Positions 27,205 through 38,808 of a stretch of DNA of 40,657 nt are shown in pieces. How positions within the stretch are numbered: the stretch's first letter is position 1; the number at the start of each line of letters is the position of its first letter. The DNA is from Gammaproteobacteria bacterium. GTDB taxonomy: Bacteria > Pseudomonadota > Gammaproteobacteria > Xanthomonadales > Xanthomonadaceae. The translations under genes and the position numbers were made by a program. Under the pieces are notes generated by a model. The model worked only from the letters and a program-made list of their open reading frames with translations, was not told the origin of the DNA and searched no databases. Location: contig JANXRY010000048.1 in assembly GCA_025356635.1 (NCBI GenBank), positions 1 through 40,657 on the forward strand, in the 5' to 3' direction.

Positions 27205-27333
27205 TTCCTGACTTCGGTCGGGAATTGGACCTGTTCCTGATTCCTTTTGAATCAGGAACTTATAAGCCGACACGGGCAGGACGGAAAGACCGGGGTTGGG
27301 GTCTTAGCGACGAAGTCGCTCAAGACACCAACC
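27205..27333 (+). promoter_or_regulatory. Structured leader between infC and rpmI
   Basis: Three strong stem-loops fill much of this gap. The first is 27205-27224, stem of 8 with a UUCG loop. The second is 27233-27259, perfect 11-bp arms GTTCCTGATTC/GAATCAGGAAC. The third is 27294-27333, stacked arms GGTTGG/CCAACC, GTCTT/AAGAC and GCGAC/GTCGC. In E. coli, L20 represses rpmI-rplT by binding a folded mRNA region; this leader is the obvious place for an equivalent, but no specific L20 site can be identified by eye. Confidence 0.65.
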
Positions 27334-27373
27334 GAGGCGCCTAGGTCAGTAATAGAAAACGAAAGGACCTTCG

Positions 27374-27577
27374 ATGGCAAAGTTCAAGATCAAGACCAAT
27401 CGCGGGGCCGCCAAACGCTTCCGGAAGACCGCTTCCGGCAAGTACAAGTGCGGCCACGCCAACCGTAGCCACATCCTCACCAAGATGGCGACCAAGACCA
27501 AGCGCAACCTGCGGCAGACGAACCATGTTCGTGCCGAAGATGCTGGCCGTCTCGATCGCATGTTGCCCTATCTCTGA
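27374..27577 (+). CDS. rpmI: 50S ribosomal protein L35
   Basis: 67 aa, very basic, beginning [20 protein letters not shown] with [20 protein letters not shown] following; these are the L35 signatures. AAAGGA precedes the ATG. It is followed after 13 bases by rplT with GAGGAGG, so the two are translated from one mRNA. It sits behind the structured leader at 27205-27333. Confidence 0.97.
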   Translation: MAKFKIKTNRGAAKRFRKTASGKYKCGHANRSHILTKMATKTKRNLRQTNHVRAEDAGRLDRMLPYL

Positions 27578-27590
27578 GGAGGACTAAGTC

Positions 27591-27950
27591 ATGGCACGAG
27601 TCAAACGTGGTGTAACGGCGCGCGCGCGCCACAAGAAAATCATCAAGCTTGCCAAGGGCTACTTCAACGCCCGCCGCAAGGTCTTCCGCGTCGCCAAGCA
27701 GGCGGTCACCAAGGCGGCCCAGTACGCCTACATCGGCCGCAAGCAGCGCAAGCGCCAGTTCCGCAGCCTGTGGATCGTGCGCATCAACGCTGCCGCCCGC
27801 CTGCACGGCCTGAGCTACAGCCGCTTCATGAATGGCCTGCTGAAAGCCAACATCACCCTGGACCGCAAGGCCTTGGCGGACCTGGCGATCCACGATCCGG
27901 CCGCGTTCGGCCAGATCGCTGAGCAGGCCAAGCGCGCTCTCGCAGCGTAA
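27591..27950 (+). CDS. rplT: 50S ribosomal protein L20
   Basis: 119 aa. The basic N-terminal extension [20 protein letters not shown] threads into 23S rRNA and the globular part has [20 protein letters not shown] and [17 protein letters not shown], all conserved in L20. L20 is an early assembly protein and in E. coli the autorepressor of rpmI-rplT. A terminator-like hairpin separates it from pheS. Confidence 0.98.
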   Translation: MARVKRGVTARARHKKIIKLAKGYFNARRKVFRVAKQAVTKAAQYAYIGRKQRKRQFRSLWIVRINAAARLHGLSYSRFMNGLLKANITLDRKALADLAIHDPAAFGQIAEQAKRALAA

Positions 27951-31393
<3,443 letters not shown>

Positions 31394-31394
31394 C

Positions 31395-31697
31395 ATGGCG
31401 TTGACCAAAGCCGAAATGGCCGAACGATTGTTCGAAGAAGTGGGCTTGAACAAGCGTGAAGCCAAGGAGTTCGTGGACGCGTTTTTCGATGTCCTGCGCG
31501 ATGGTCTTGAGCGTGGCCGCAGCATCAAATTATCCGGCTTCGGAAATTTCGATCTGCGCCAGAAGAACCAGCGTCCCGGCCGCAATCCCAAGACTGGCGA
31601 AGAGATCCCGATCTCGGCCCGCACCGTGGTGACTTTCCGCCCGGGTCAGAAACTGCGCGAGCGCGTCGAGGCCTATGCCGGGAACGTGAATGCTTGA
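31395..31697 (+). CDS. ihfA: Integration host factor, alpha subunit
   Basis: 100 aa. IHF alpha pairs with beta to bend DNA at specific sites. The sequence [20 protein letters not shown], then [20 protein letters not shown] carries the DNA-inserting Pro loop, followed by [23 protein letters not shown] lies just upstream of the ATG at the pheT end. The stop is inside the first codons of the next MerR-type gene, the standard pheT-ihfA-merR order. Confidence 0.97.
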   Translation: MALTKAEMAERLFEEVGLNKREAKEFVDAFFDVLRDGLERGRSIKLSGFGNFDLRQKNQRPGRNPKTGEEIPISARTVVTFRPGQKLRERVEAYAGNVNA

Positions 31698-32046
31698 TCC
31701 GGGCAGCAACCGCGAGCTACCGCCAATTCCGGCCAAGCGTTACTTCACCATTGGTGAAGTGAGCGAGTTGTGCGACGTCAAGCCGCATGTGCTGCGTTAC
31801 TGGGAAACAGAATTCGAAAGCCTCACCCCGGTCAAGCGTCGTGGCAACCGCCGTTACTACCAGCGCCACGATGTGCTGATGATCCGCCAGATCCGTGGTC
31901 TGCTTTACGAAGAGGGCTACACGATCAGCGGCGCTCGCCAGCGGCTGGAAGGCGAGCCGGCGAAGACCGGCTCGGCGATCTCTGCGCAGATCGTCCGGCA
32001 GATGCGCCAGGAACTCGAGGAATTGCTGGTCCTGCTACGCCGTTGA
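31690..32046 (+). CDS. MerR family transcriptional regulator
   Basis: 118 aa, overlapping the ihfA 3' end by 8 bases. The winged helix is [20 protein letters not shown], then [20 protein letters not shown], then [21 protein letters not shown] helical tail follows ([13 protein letters not shown], then [13 protein letters not shown]) suited to dimerisation. It has no Cys-rich metal-binding end, so the ligand is unknown. This small MerR-like gene regularly accompanies ihfA in this order of bacteria. Confidence 0.9.
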   Translation: MLDPGSNRELPPIPAKRYFTIGEVSELCDVKPHVLRYWETEFESLTPVKRRGNRRYYQRHDVLMIRQIRGLLYEEGYTISGARQRLEGEPAKTGSAISAQIVRQMRQELEELLVLLRR

Positions 32047-32108
32047 ATGCCCGGGTCGCGCTCTTGAGCGCTCCTGCAAGGCAAATCACGTATAATTTCC
32101 AACGAAGT

Positions 32109-32185
32109 CGGGGCGTAGCGCAGCCTGGTAGCGCATTTGCCTGGGGGGCAAAGGGTCGTGGGTTCGAATCCCGCCGTCCCGACCA
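32109..32185 (+). tRNA. tRNA-Pro(GGG)
   Basis: 77-base cloverleaf: CGGGGCG/CGTCCCG acceptor (one G-U), GCGC/GCGC D stem with loop AGCCTGGTA, anticodon loop with GGG, T arm GTGGG/CCCGC around TTCGAAT, discriminator A and encoded CCA. Anticodon GGG reads Pro. Confidence 0.93.
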
Positions 32186-32216
32186 CTCTCGCCGGAACCC
32201 CACGGCGATTCGAAGA

Positions 32217-32245
32217 ACCCGCTAGCAGGCGGGTTTTTTCTTTTT
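32217..32245 (+). terminator. Terminator of tRNA-Pro
   Basis: ACCCGC, a TAGCAG loop and GCGGGT followed by TTTTTTCTTTTT. The T tract ends at the stop codon of the convergent acyl-CoA dehydrogenase gene. Confidence 0.88.
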
Positions 32246-34031
32246 AAGAGTCGAACAGCCCAGCATCGAGCGCTTGCAGCGTCGCGGCACCGCTGCGGAT
32301 CGCGGCGTCGTGGCTGCGGATGCGTGGCAGCAAACGCGCGAAATAAAAGCGCGCCGTTTCCCGTTTCATGGTCTTGAAGCCTTCCGGATAGTTGCCGGCA
32401 TCGGCAGCAGCGACGGCGCGTGCCCACCAGTAAGCGAGTGCGACGTAGCCGGAAGTGGCGAGGTAATCCACGGCGGCGGCGCCGACTTCATCGGCATTGG
32501 CAGAGGCGCGTTTTCCGACTTCCATGGTCAGCTCGCCCCATTGCCGGGTGGCTTCGGCCAGCGGCAGCACGAACTCGATCATGCTGGCGTCATGCATGTG
32601 TTTCTCGCAGAAGCGCTGGATCATCGCCAGGAATCGACGCATGCCGGCGCCCTGCAATTGCACGATCTTGCGACCGAGCAGGTCGAGTGCCTGGATCTGC
32701 GTGGTGCCTTCGTAGATGGTGGTGATGCGCGCGTCGCGGGCCAGTTGCTCCATGCCCCACTCGCGCACGTAGCCATGGCCGCCGAACACTTGCAGCGCGT
32801 GATAGGCGCACTCGTTCGCCCACTCGGTGAGCATGCCCTTGACGACTGGCGTGAGGAAACCGAGTAGTTCGTCGGCCTCGCGGCGTTCGGCTTCGTCTTT
32901 GCTCTGGGCGATGACATCAAGCAAGGTGGTTGCATGCAGCGTCAGCAGGCGGCCGCCTTCGGACAACGCCTTGCAGGTGAGCAACATGCGTCGCACGTCG
33001 GGATGGACGATGATCGGATCGGCTGGTTTGTCCGGGAATTTCGTGCCGGAAAGCGCACGCATTTGCAGTCGGTCGCGGGCGTAGGCGAGCGCGCATTGGC
33101 CGGCGCGATCGATCAATCCCAACCCCTGTAGACCAACCGAGAGCCGTGCCGAGTTCATCATCGTGAACATCGCCGCCAAACCCTTGTTCGGCTCGCCGAT
33201 CAAATAGCCCTGGGCGCCGTCGAAGTTCATCACGCACGTCGACGAGCCGTGGATGCCCATCTTGTGTTCGATTGAACCGCAGCGGAGCGCGTTGCGCGCG
33301 CCGACAGCGCCCTCCCTGGAGGTCATGAACTTGGGCACCACGAACATCGAGATACCGCGGGTGCCGACCGGCGCGTCCGGTAGGCGCGCCAGCACCAGGT
33401 GCACGATGTTGGCCGTCAGGTCGTGCTCGCCGCCAGTGATAAAGATCTTGGTGCCGGTTACCGAATAGCTGCCATCGGAATTGGCGGTGGCGCGGGTCTT
33501 GAGCAAGCCAAGATCGGAGCCGCAATGCGGCTCGGTCAGGCACATGGTTCCGGTCCAGCTACCGTCGATGATCCGCTTGAGGAAGACCTCCTGCTGCCAG
33601 GCCTCACCATGGTGTTCGAGCGCCACGATCGCGCCGTGGGAAAGCAAGGGATAGTTGCCCCAAGCCAGGTTGGCAGCATCGATCATCTCCTTGACGATCG
33701 CGCCGACGCTTTCCGGCAGACCTTGGCCACCGCGCGATTCGGGTGCCGTCAATCCACTCCAGCCGGCTTCGATGTACTGCGCGTAGGCTTCCTTGAAGCC
33801 ATCTGGCGTACGCACATCGCCCGTCGCCGCGTCGAAAGCGCAGCCCTGTTCGTCACCGGGCGCATTCAAAGGGGCCAGCACGGCTTGGGCGAAACGCGCG
33901 GCTTCTTCAAGGACCGCGTCGATCAGTTCGCGATCGGCCTGTTTGAAGCCCAGGCGCTGGTAGAGGTCCTCGGCGCCGAGGACATCGAGGGCGAAACGGA
34001 TGTCACGCAGGGGTGCGGTGTAGGGATGCAT
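32244..34031 (-). CDS. Acyl-CoA dehydrogenase, large C-terminal-extended form (DmdC/FadE-like)
   Basis: 595 aa, longer than the usual 380. The N-terminal helical domain is followed by the FAD-binding middle domain with MCLTEPHCGSDLGLLKTRAT and GTKIFITGGEHD, and the conserved IEHKMGIHGSSTCVMNFDGA. The C-terminal domain has LQVFGGHGYVREWGMEQLAR and ARITTIYEGTTQIQALDLLG. The extra 120 residues at the end are the C-terminal domain of the long acyl-CoA dehydrogenases (for example 3-methylmercaptopropionyl-CoA dehydrogenase DmdC). The chain length or actual substrate cannot be fixed; fatty-acid beta-oxidation is the safe role. CGGAG precedes the ATG; the next upstream gene, a lipoprotein, is on the same strand. 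Confidence 0.88.
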   Translation of the reverse strand: MHPYTAPLRDIRFALDVLGAEDLYQRLGFKQADRELIDAVLEEAARFAQAVLAPLNAPGDEQGCAFDAATGDVRTPDGFKEAYAQYIEAGWSGLTAPESRGGQGLPESVGAIVKEMIDAANLAWGNYPLLSHGAIVALEHHGEAWQQEVFLKRIIDGSWTGTMCLTEPHCGSDLGLLKTRATANSDGSYSVTGTKIFITGGEHDLTANIVHLVLARLPDAPVGTRGISMFVVPKFMTSREGAVGARNALRCGSIEHKMGIHGSSTCVMNFDGAQGYLIGEPNKGLAAMFTMMNSARLSVGLQGLGLIDRAGQCALAYARDRLQMRALSGTKFPDKPADPIIVHPDVRRMLLTCKALSEGGRLLTLHATTLLDVIAQSKDEAERREADELLGFLTPVVKGMLTEWANECAYHALQVFGGHGYVREWGMEQLARDARITTIYEGTTQIQALDLLGRKIVQLQGAGMRRFLAMIQRFCEKHMHDASMIEFVLPLAEATRQWGELTMEVGKRASANADEVGAAAVDYLATSGYVALAYWWARAVAAADAGNYPEGFKTMKRETARFYFARLLPRIRSHDAAIRSGAATLQALDAGLFDS

Positions 34032-34043
34032 GCGCGACTCCGG

Positions 34044-34511
34044 TCAGCGCAAGACGCCGCGCAGGCCCGGCGCGGGATTGAGCGAGCTTTCGTAGTGGAA
34101 ATCGTGCTCGCGCTTGGGCTTGCTGCTGGCGATCTGGCCATTCAGGGAATAGGGCAGTGCCTGCATTGCCGCCAAAGCACTGGCCGCCGCTGTCTTGGCA
34201 GCCAGGGACGGGATGATCAGCACCGGTATGACATCGGCCGATTCCGGGCCGACGGTAAGTTTTGGGTCCAGGCTGATCTCGCCGGCATCCTGTCCGGCCA
34301 CCAGCAACCGTGCCTGTACTGAACTGAACGTCGTCGCGACGTTGCTGTAGTTTTGCAGGCGCAGTAGCAGGCGCCAGTGGCCGTCGGGCTGCACCGACAA
34401 TTCCTGGAGGCTGGCCACGGGCGGGTTGATCCGCTCCTTCGGGCCATTGGCACAGCTGGCCACGCTGGCAACAAGAAAGCTGGCGAACAGCAGGCGGGCG
34501 GTCTTGCGCAT
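34044..34511 (-). CDS. Putative lipoprotein, LEA14-like
   Basis: 155 aa. MRKTARLLFASFLVASVASC is a lipoprotein signal with modified Cys20. The mature part (PPVASLQELSVQPDGHWRLL, then RLQNYSNVATTFSSVQARLL, then ISLDPKLTVGPESADVIPV) has the beta-sandwich pattern of LEA14-type proteins, which often act as envelope stress or adhesion accessory factors; assignment is weak. AAGGA precedes the ATG. It lies 12 bases before the acyl-CoA dehydrogenase and may share its transcript. Confidence 0.6.
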   Translation of the reverse strand: MRKTARLLFASFLVASVASCANGPKERINPPVASLQELSVQPDGHWRLLLRLQNYSNVATTFSSVQARLLVAGQDAGEISLDPKLTVGPESADVIPVLIIPSLAAKTAAASALAAMQALPYSLNGQIASSKPKREHDFHYESSLNPAPGLRGVLR

Positions 34512-34624
34512 GGCGTCCTTGGGTATCGATGGTCGGTGCCGAGCATAACAGCCCGCCTTGTTGATACTCTAGGTACCCGCGTCAAGGAAAGAGCCGCTTT
34601 CCGAGACCGCCCAAAACTTTGCGC

Positions 34625-37186
34625 ATGAAGTCCCCGCCGCCCTCCGCCATCGAGCAGACCCGGGTCCAGGCTCTCAAGGAGTTTCGCAGTGTGCTGCACG
34701 AAGCGCTGGCGTCGGCGATTGCCGACGAGGGCGTGCCTGACGCGTTCAAGGAAGCGATCAATTGGGACAAGCTCATCGACCAGACCGAAACGCGTCTGGT
34801 AGAGGTCTGGCAACAACGCTTTGACGCGCAAGGCAAGCTGGCCAAGGGATCGGCGATGGGGCCGCTGAGCCTGCTGCGCGATGATGAGCATGAGCAGCAA
34901 GTGCTGAGCGAGATGTTCGTCAACGAAGTCTCGTACAAGGATCGGGAGCGTCTGGAGCAACTTCAGCAGTTGCTGGCAGCCATCGGCGTCGAAGGCTGGC
35001 AGAGTCCGAGCGAGAACCCCCTGGGCCCGTCGGTGTGGGTCGATGGCGTTCGCAGCGGCATGCAGCATTTCCAGTGCACGCCAGAAGAGCGCTCCTGGTT
35101 GCTGCAACGGTTGATGCCTTTGTTGATGGCGCGCATGGGTAATTTCTACGGCACCCTGAATTCAAGGATTTCCAACATCACCGGCGTGCCGCTGAGCTCG
35201 CTCGCGGGTCGACGCGTCATGGCGCCCCCACCACCACCAGCGGCCGGCGAAGAATTCGGGCACGACCTGGTGGAAAACACCAGTACCAGCCGACAGGCGA
35301 CGGCCGCCGCCTTGCAGGCGGAATCGGAAGACGGCGGCACGGATGTGCTGGAGCGGTTGTTCAGCCTGATGGGCGCGCAACGAATGGGCGGTTATGCAGC
35401 GCCCGGCATGGCTCCGACCGGCGGCGGTGCCTGGCCGGGACCGCCCGGAATGCCCGGAATGTACGCCGCCCCTGCTTACGGCTACCCGCAGCAAGCCGGG
35501 CAATACCCGATGGGACAATATCCCAGCATGCTAGGCGGATACCCGGTGATGCCGGGGGGGTATGGCGTGCCAGGTCCCGGGTTCGATGCCGGCGGCATGC
35601 CGGCGGGCGCTCCAGTGGCTCCGGCGCCGATGTGGAGCGATGCCGACTTGCGTTCCGTGCTTGCGTTGCTGCAAAACAGCTACGTCGCCGCGCCCGCCCC
35701 AGGCCAGGCGATGGCGCCGGGGGCGTCCACGGCGCGATTGTTCGAAGCGGTGAATCAGACGGCCAGTCAAATCGGCCTGGCGGGTGGACTGCAGTCCATG
35801 CCGGGGCCGGCGCACGACATGATGGAACTGGTGAACATGCTGTTCGAGGCGCTGCTCGATGGTCGCCGCCTCGACGAGCGTGCCCGGTCGCAGTTGGCCC
35901 GCTTGGTCATTCCGTATGTCCGCGTGGCCTTGCTGGACCGACGCATGTTCATGCAGTCGCGCCATCCGGCCCGCCGCGTACTCAACCTGCTGGTCGAGGC
36001 GCTCGAAACTGCCGCGTCGGATGCGCCCCAGTTTCGTGATCTGCGCGAGATCGCATTCGCGGCAATCGAACGGATCCTCGAGGAATTCAAAGACGATCTG
36101 GCCATATTCGAGACACTGGACAAGTCCTTGTCCGAGGCATTGAGTGAGCGTCGGCGCGGCGCCGAGATTGCCGAGCGACGCATGGCCGATGCCGAACGCG
36201 GCCGCGAACGCCGCAGCATCGCGATGGCCACGGTCACGGCGCAACTGCAGCAGGCGATTGGCGGCGCGAGGCTTCCCGAGCCTGTGCGGGAGTTCCTGAC
36301 CGGCCCATGGCAACACCACCAGACCATCCTGATCCTGCGCGAAGGTGCGGACGGCGACCACGTGCAGGCCAACCTGGGCTTGCTGATCGCACTGACCAGA
36401 GCCTGCCGGCGGGGTGGCCCGGCTGATTTGAAGCGGCTGCGTACCGGAGTCGAGTCGATATTGGCCAGTTCCGGACAATCTGCCGAGGATGTGGAAGCCC
36501 TTCTCGCAGAGTTGTCTTCGGCGATCGCCGAGCAGTCGGGCGATGACACGCCTGCCGCAGCGGCTCCTGTCGAGACGCTGTCGCCGACCAAGGTGCCGGA
36601 GATCGCCAAGAATGCCGAGAGCGTTCCTGCAGAAATCTCGCATGACGACGCCGAGGTGGAGGCGCGCCTGCTTGCCGAGATTGCGAACTTCGTTGCCGAT
36701 GCTGATGCGGCTCCAACCGTCGACTTCGTTGCTCCTGTTGCGCAGCAGGGCGAAGCAATCGTTACTGAAGCAATCGTTACCGATCGCATCACCGAACCCG
36801 ACCCTGATTCTCATGCCGATGTTTTCGACATGCCGGCACCGGAAGCGCTGGCGCCGACGGCCTTGCCGGTCGCACCGGCGCCCGAGCTCGACGCCGACTT
36901 GCTCGAGCGCTATCGCAAGCTGCAAGTAGGCGACTGGCTTGATCTGGTCAACGAAGATGGTCGGATCACCGCCGCCAGGATCAGCTGGACCAGCCCGATC
37001 AGCGGCCGGCACATGCTCAGCAATCGTCGCGGCCAGCGCCTGATGGTGGCCTCGGTGGAAGAACTGACGGCAATGGAGCTCGAAGGCCAGGTCCATATCC
37101 GTTCGAACGATGCCGCGTTCGATGTTGCATTGAATGCGTTGGCCGACCGGCTCGCGCGCACCGCGGGTGTCGTGGCGCCAAAGTAA
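34625..37186 (+). CDS. DUF1631 family protein
   Basis: 853 aa. The N-terminal helical region (LKEFRSVLHEALASAIADEG, then RLVEVWQQRFDAQGKLAKGS, then PLSLLRDDEHEQQVLSEMFV) and the C-terminal beta domain (LQVGDWLDLVNEDGRITAAR, then ISWTSPISGRHMLSNRRGQR) match the DUF1631 family of Xanthomonadales and Pseudomonas. Residues about 255-340 are a Pro/Gly/Met/Tyr-rich low-complexity linker, and about 640-760 is an acidic Ala/Glu/Pro linker. The final domain resembles a PilZ-like or SH3-like barrel, so a c-di-GMP link is possible but not shown. No signal peptide; probably cytoplasmic. Confidence 0.8.
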   Translation: MKSPPPSAIEQTRVQALKEFRSVLHEALASAIADEGVPDAFKEAINWDKLIDQTETRLVEVWQQRFDAQGKLAKGSAMGPLSLLRDDEHEQQVLSEMFVNEVSYKDRERLEQLQQLLAAIGVEGWQSPSENPLGPSVWVDGVRSGMQHFQCTPEERSWLLQRLMPLLMARMGNFYGTLNSRISNITGVPLSSLAGRRVMAPPPPPAAGEEFGHDLVENTSTSRQATAAALQAESEDGGTDVLERLFSLMGAQRMGGYAAPGMAPTGGGAWPGPPGMPGMYAAPAYGYPQQAGQYPMGQYPSMLGGYPVMPGGYGVPGPGFDAGGMPAGAPVAPAPMWSDADLRSVLALLQNSYVAAPAPGQAMAPGASTARLFEAVNQTASQIGLAGGLQSMPGPAHDMMELVNMLFEALLDGRRLDERARSQLARLVIPYVRVALLDRRMFMQSRHPARRVLNLLVEALETAASDAPQFRDLREIAFAAIERILEEFKDDLAIFETLDKSLSEALSERRRGAEIAERRMADAERGRERRSIAMATVTAQLQQAIGGARLPEPVREFLTGPWQHHQTILILREGADGDHVQANLGLLIALTRACRRGGPADLKRLRTGVESILASSGQSAEDVEALLAELSSAIAEQSGDDTPAAAAPVETLSPTKVPEIAKNAESVPAEISHDDAEVEARLLAEIANFVADADAAPTVDFVAPVAQQGEAIVTEAIVTDRITEPDPDSHADVFDMPAPEALAPTALPVAPAPELDADLLERYRKLQVGDWLDLVNEDGRITAARISWTSPISGRHMLSNRRGQRLMVASVEELTAMELEGQVHIRSNDAAFDVALNALADRLARTAGVVAPK

Positions 37187-37195
37187 GGGAAGTTC

Positions 37196-37410
37196 ATGCA
37201 GTCCAAGCGGATCGTGCGCAAGGATTCGGCGCGCGGCGAAGACTACCTGCGGCGCTGGAGCAGCATCGGGCGTCGCCCGAATTGACGCGCGAATTGCGCT
37301 TTTGGATGGCCAACGTCAGCACCAGCCTGGTCCTGATGCGCACCATCCAGACCGAAGCCGAAGGCCTGGACAAGGAAATCCAGGACGAGCTGGCGCGTCA
37401 GGAAAACTAG
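37196..37410 (+). pseudogene. Small conserved-looking gene, frameshifted
   Basis: From ATG 37196 (GGGAAG upstream) the frame gives MQSKRIVRKDSARGEDYLRR W and then stops at 37282-37284. Adding one base after the TGG at 37256-37258 leads into EQHRASPELTRELRFWMANV, then STSLVLMRTIQTEAEGLDKE, ending at TAG 37408-37410, a 71-residue charged helical protein. The family is not recognised. The smooth fit suggests a real small gene with a G-run sequencing error or a fresh mutation. It follows the DUF1631 gene by 9 bases and is probably co-transcribed with it. Confidence 0.6.
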
Positions 37411-37573
37411 CGGAACCCGCTTTGCCGAGAGCCGTTGATCGGCCCTTGCTTGCCAATCGTCGGAACTGGTTTCCCGGCTGATGTGATGAACGGTATATGT
37501 TGAATGCGCCTCCGATGCCCCCCAGTCGGCGGAAGTTCATCGACTTCGACGCGATCTAACCGGGGGATTCGCC

Positions 37574-38035
37574 GTGATCAATCAGAAGGGTTTCACCCTC
37601 ATCGAACTGATGATCGTGGTGGCGATCATCGCCATCCTCGCGGCGATCGCCATCGCCCAGTACCAGGACTACGTGATCCGCTCGCAGGTCTCGGAAGGCT
37701 CCGCCCTCGCTGACGGCATGAAGACCGCACTGGCCGAGTTCTACAACAACAATGGCCGCTTTGCCAACGCGCCAGGCGTGGCAAATTCTTCCTACGGGTT
37801 GGCATCCGCCCTTTCGATAGTCGGTTCCTACGTCGGCGGCGTGGGCGTAGGCGGTACCGGCAAGATCGCCGTCATCTTCAGTTCGAGCGCACCGCAGAAG
37901 GCCAACCTTGCGATAAATGCCAAGGTGCTCATGTTCTCGCCGATTACCCATGCCGGGAGCATCGAGTGGAATTGCAGGTCTTCCGGGGGCACGACCGTCC
38001 TGGGCAAGTATCGCCCGGTGATCTGCCGCGACTGA
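37574..38035 (+). CDS. pilA: Type IV major-type pilin (PilA-like)
   Basis: 153 aa from GTG 37574 with a G-rich site upstream. The six-residue leader MINQKG is cleaved before [20 protein letters not shown], with Glu5 present. The mature start and the segment [20 protein letters not shown] are typical of the main pilin in this order. Near the C-terminus the pair WNCRSSGG and YRPVICRD gives the disulfide D-region. It stands apart from the minor pilin locus at 9.7-16.3 kb, with its own terminator, as expected for the abundant subunit. The 163-base gap upstream is presumed to hold its promoter, but no clear sigma54 site is visible. Confidence 0.88.
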   Translation: MINQKGFTLIELMIVVAIIAILAAIAIAQYQDYVIRSQVSEGSALADGMKTALAEFYNNNGRFANAPGVANSSYGLASALSIVGSYVGGVGVGGTGKIAVIFSSSAPQKANLAINAKVLMFSPITHAGSIEWNCRSSGGTTVLGKYRPVICRD

Positions 38036-38042
38036 AAGCAAC

Positions 38043-38073
38043 AAGGGCCTGCACCGCTGCAAGCCCTTTATTT
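38043..38073 (+). terminator. Terminator of pilA
   Basis: AAGGGC-c-TGCA, loop CCGC, TGCA-a-GCCCTT followed by TATTT, 7 bases after the pilA stop. Confidence 0.85.
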
Positions 38074-38079
38074 GTCGGT

Positions 38080-38444
38080 GTTCGTTGAAAACTGACCAGG
38101 GGGGGGTGCGGACGAAAACTTGGACTACTAGGAGGTAGTTCATGTATTCGTACGAAGACAGGATTCGAGCAGTCGAGCTCTACATCAAGCTCGGCAAACG
38201 CCTCAGGCCGACCCTCCGTCAGCTGGGGTGCCCAACCAAGAATGCTTTGAAGGGCTGGTTCCGGGACTATGAGCAAAGACTCGACGTGCCGGTAGGTTAT
38301 GCGTGCCGAAAGCCAAAATACTCGCAGGCACAGAAGGAGGCGGCACTTAGGCATTACCTCACGCACGAACGACGTGTTGCCGCGACCATTCGTGCGCTGG
38401 GCTACCCCGGCCGTGGGTCATTGACCAATTGGCTTCGCGAGGCG
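38080..38444 (+). mobile_element. IS3-type insertion sequence remnant (left end plus orfA start)
   Basis: The segment GTGTTCGTTGAAAACTGACC at 38080 has the look of an IS left terminal repeat (TGTTC, then AAAACTGACC), followed 60 bases on by the orfA start with AGGAGG. No orfB and no right end are found, so only the left part survives. The exact element boundary is not certain. Confidence 0.6.
38142..38444 (+). pseudogene. Transposase OrfA, 3'-truncated
   Basis: The frame MYSYEDRIRAVELYIKLGKR, then LRPTLRQLGCPTKNALKGWF, then YSQAQKEAALRHYLTHERRV, then LGYPGRGSLTNWLREA carries two helix-turn-helix units typical of IS3-family OrfA, which binds the IS ends. After WLREA the translation turns to unrelated low-quality sequence although the frame stays open to 38708. 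OrfB with the DDE motif is absent, so the element cannot move by itself. Confidence 0.7.
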
Positions 38445-38523
38445 TTTCTCCAGAGGCCCGCAGAGCCATGGTTGGCCGCGTCGGGCGGCCGAGGTATCCC
38501 GAGTCCCGGGCGCGGTTGGTCTC

Positions 38524-38616
38524 GGTGGCGGCAACCTGCGTGCGGCGATATTTGGCGTCAACGACGGCCTAGTCTCGAACGCCAGCCCGATTCTGGGCAT
38601 GGTCGGCGCGGCCGCC
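38524..38616 (+). pseudogene. Fragment of a VIT1/CCC1-type membrane transporter gene
   Basis: The frame GGGNLRAAIFGVNDGLVSNA, then SPILGMVGAAAA reproduces the first conserved transmembrane segment of VIT1/CCC1 iron/manganese transporters, whose hallmark is NLRAA-x-FG-x-NDGLVSN. Nothing upstream or downstream continues the protein, so this is a scrap left next to the IS remnant. The stretch 38445-38808 otherwise holds no gene that can be supported. Confidence 0.65.
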
Positions 38617-38808
38617 GCCGGTGGCGCCGCAGCGGCACAGCTCCATGCCATGCATGCCGCCAACGCCAGGCTCAATCGAATCGCAATCATGCTCGGGTTA
38701 CCTTGTAGACCGTTCTGCCCACAGGTTACAACGACCGACGTCGCGTTCGTCATGCTTCTTTCATGTCGATGTCACGTTGCTGGCATGGCGGGACGCGATC
38801 CTGCGCGC

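Noticed and set aside
37411-37573. Sigma54 promoter for pilA
   Set aside because: A GGCCC-TTGCTTGC stretch near 37432 has 9 rather than 10 bases between the GG and GC elements and poor flanks.
38445-38708. Continuation of the transposase orfA frame
   Set aside because: After WLREA the translation is compositionally random and overlaps the VIT scrap in another frame.
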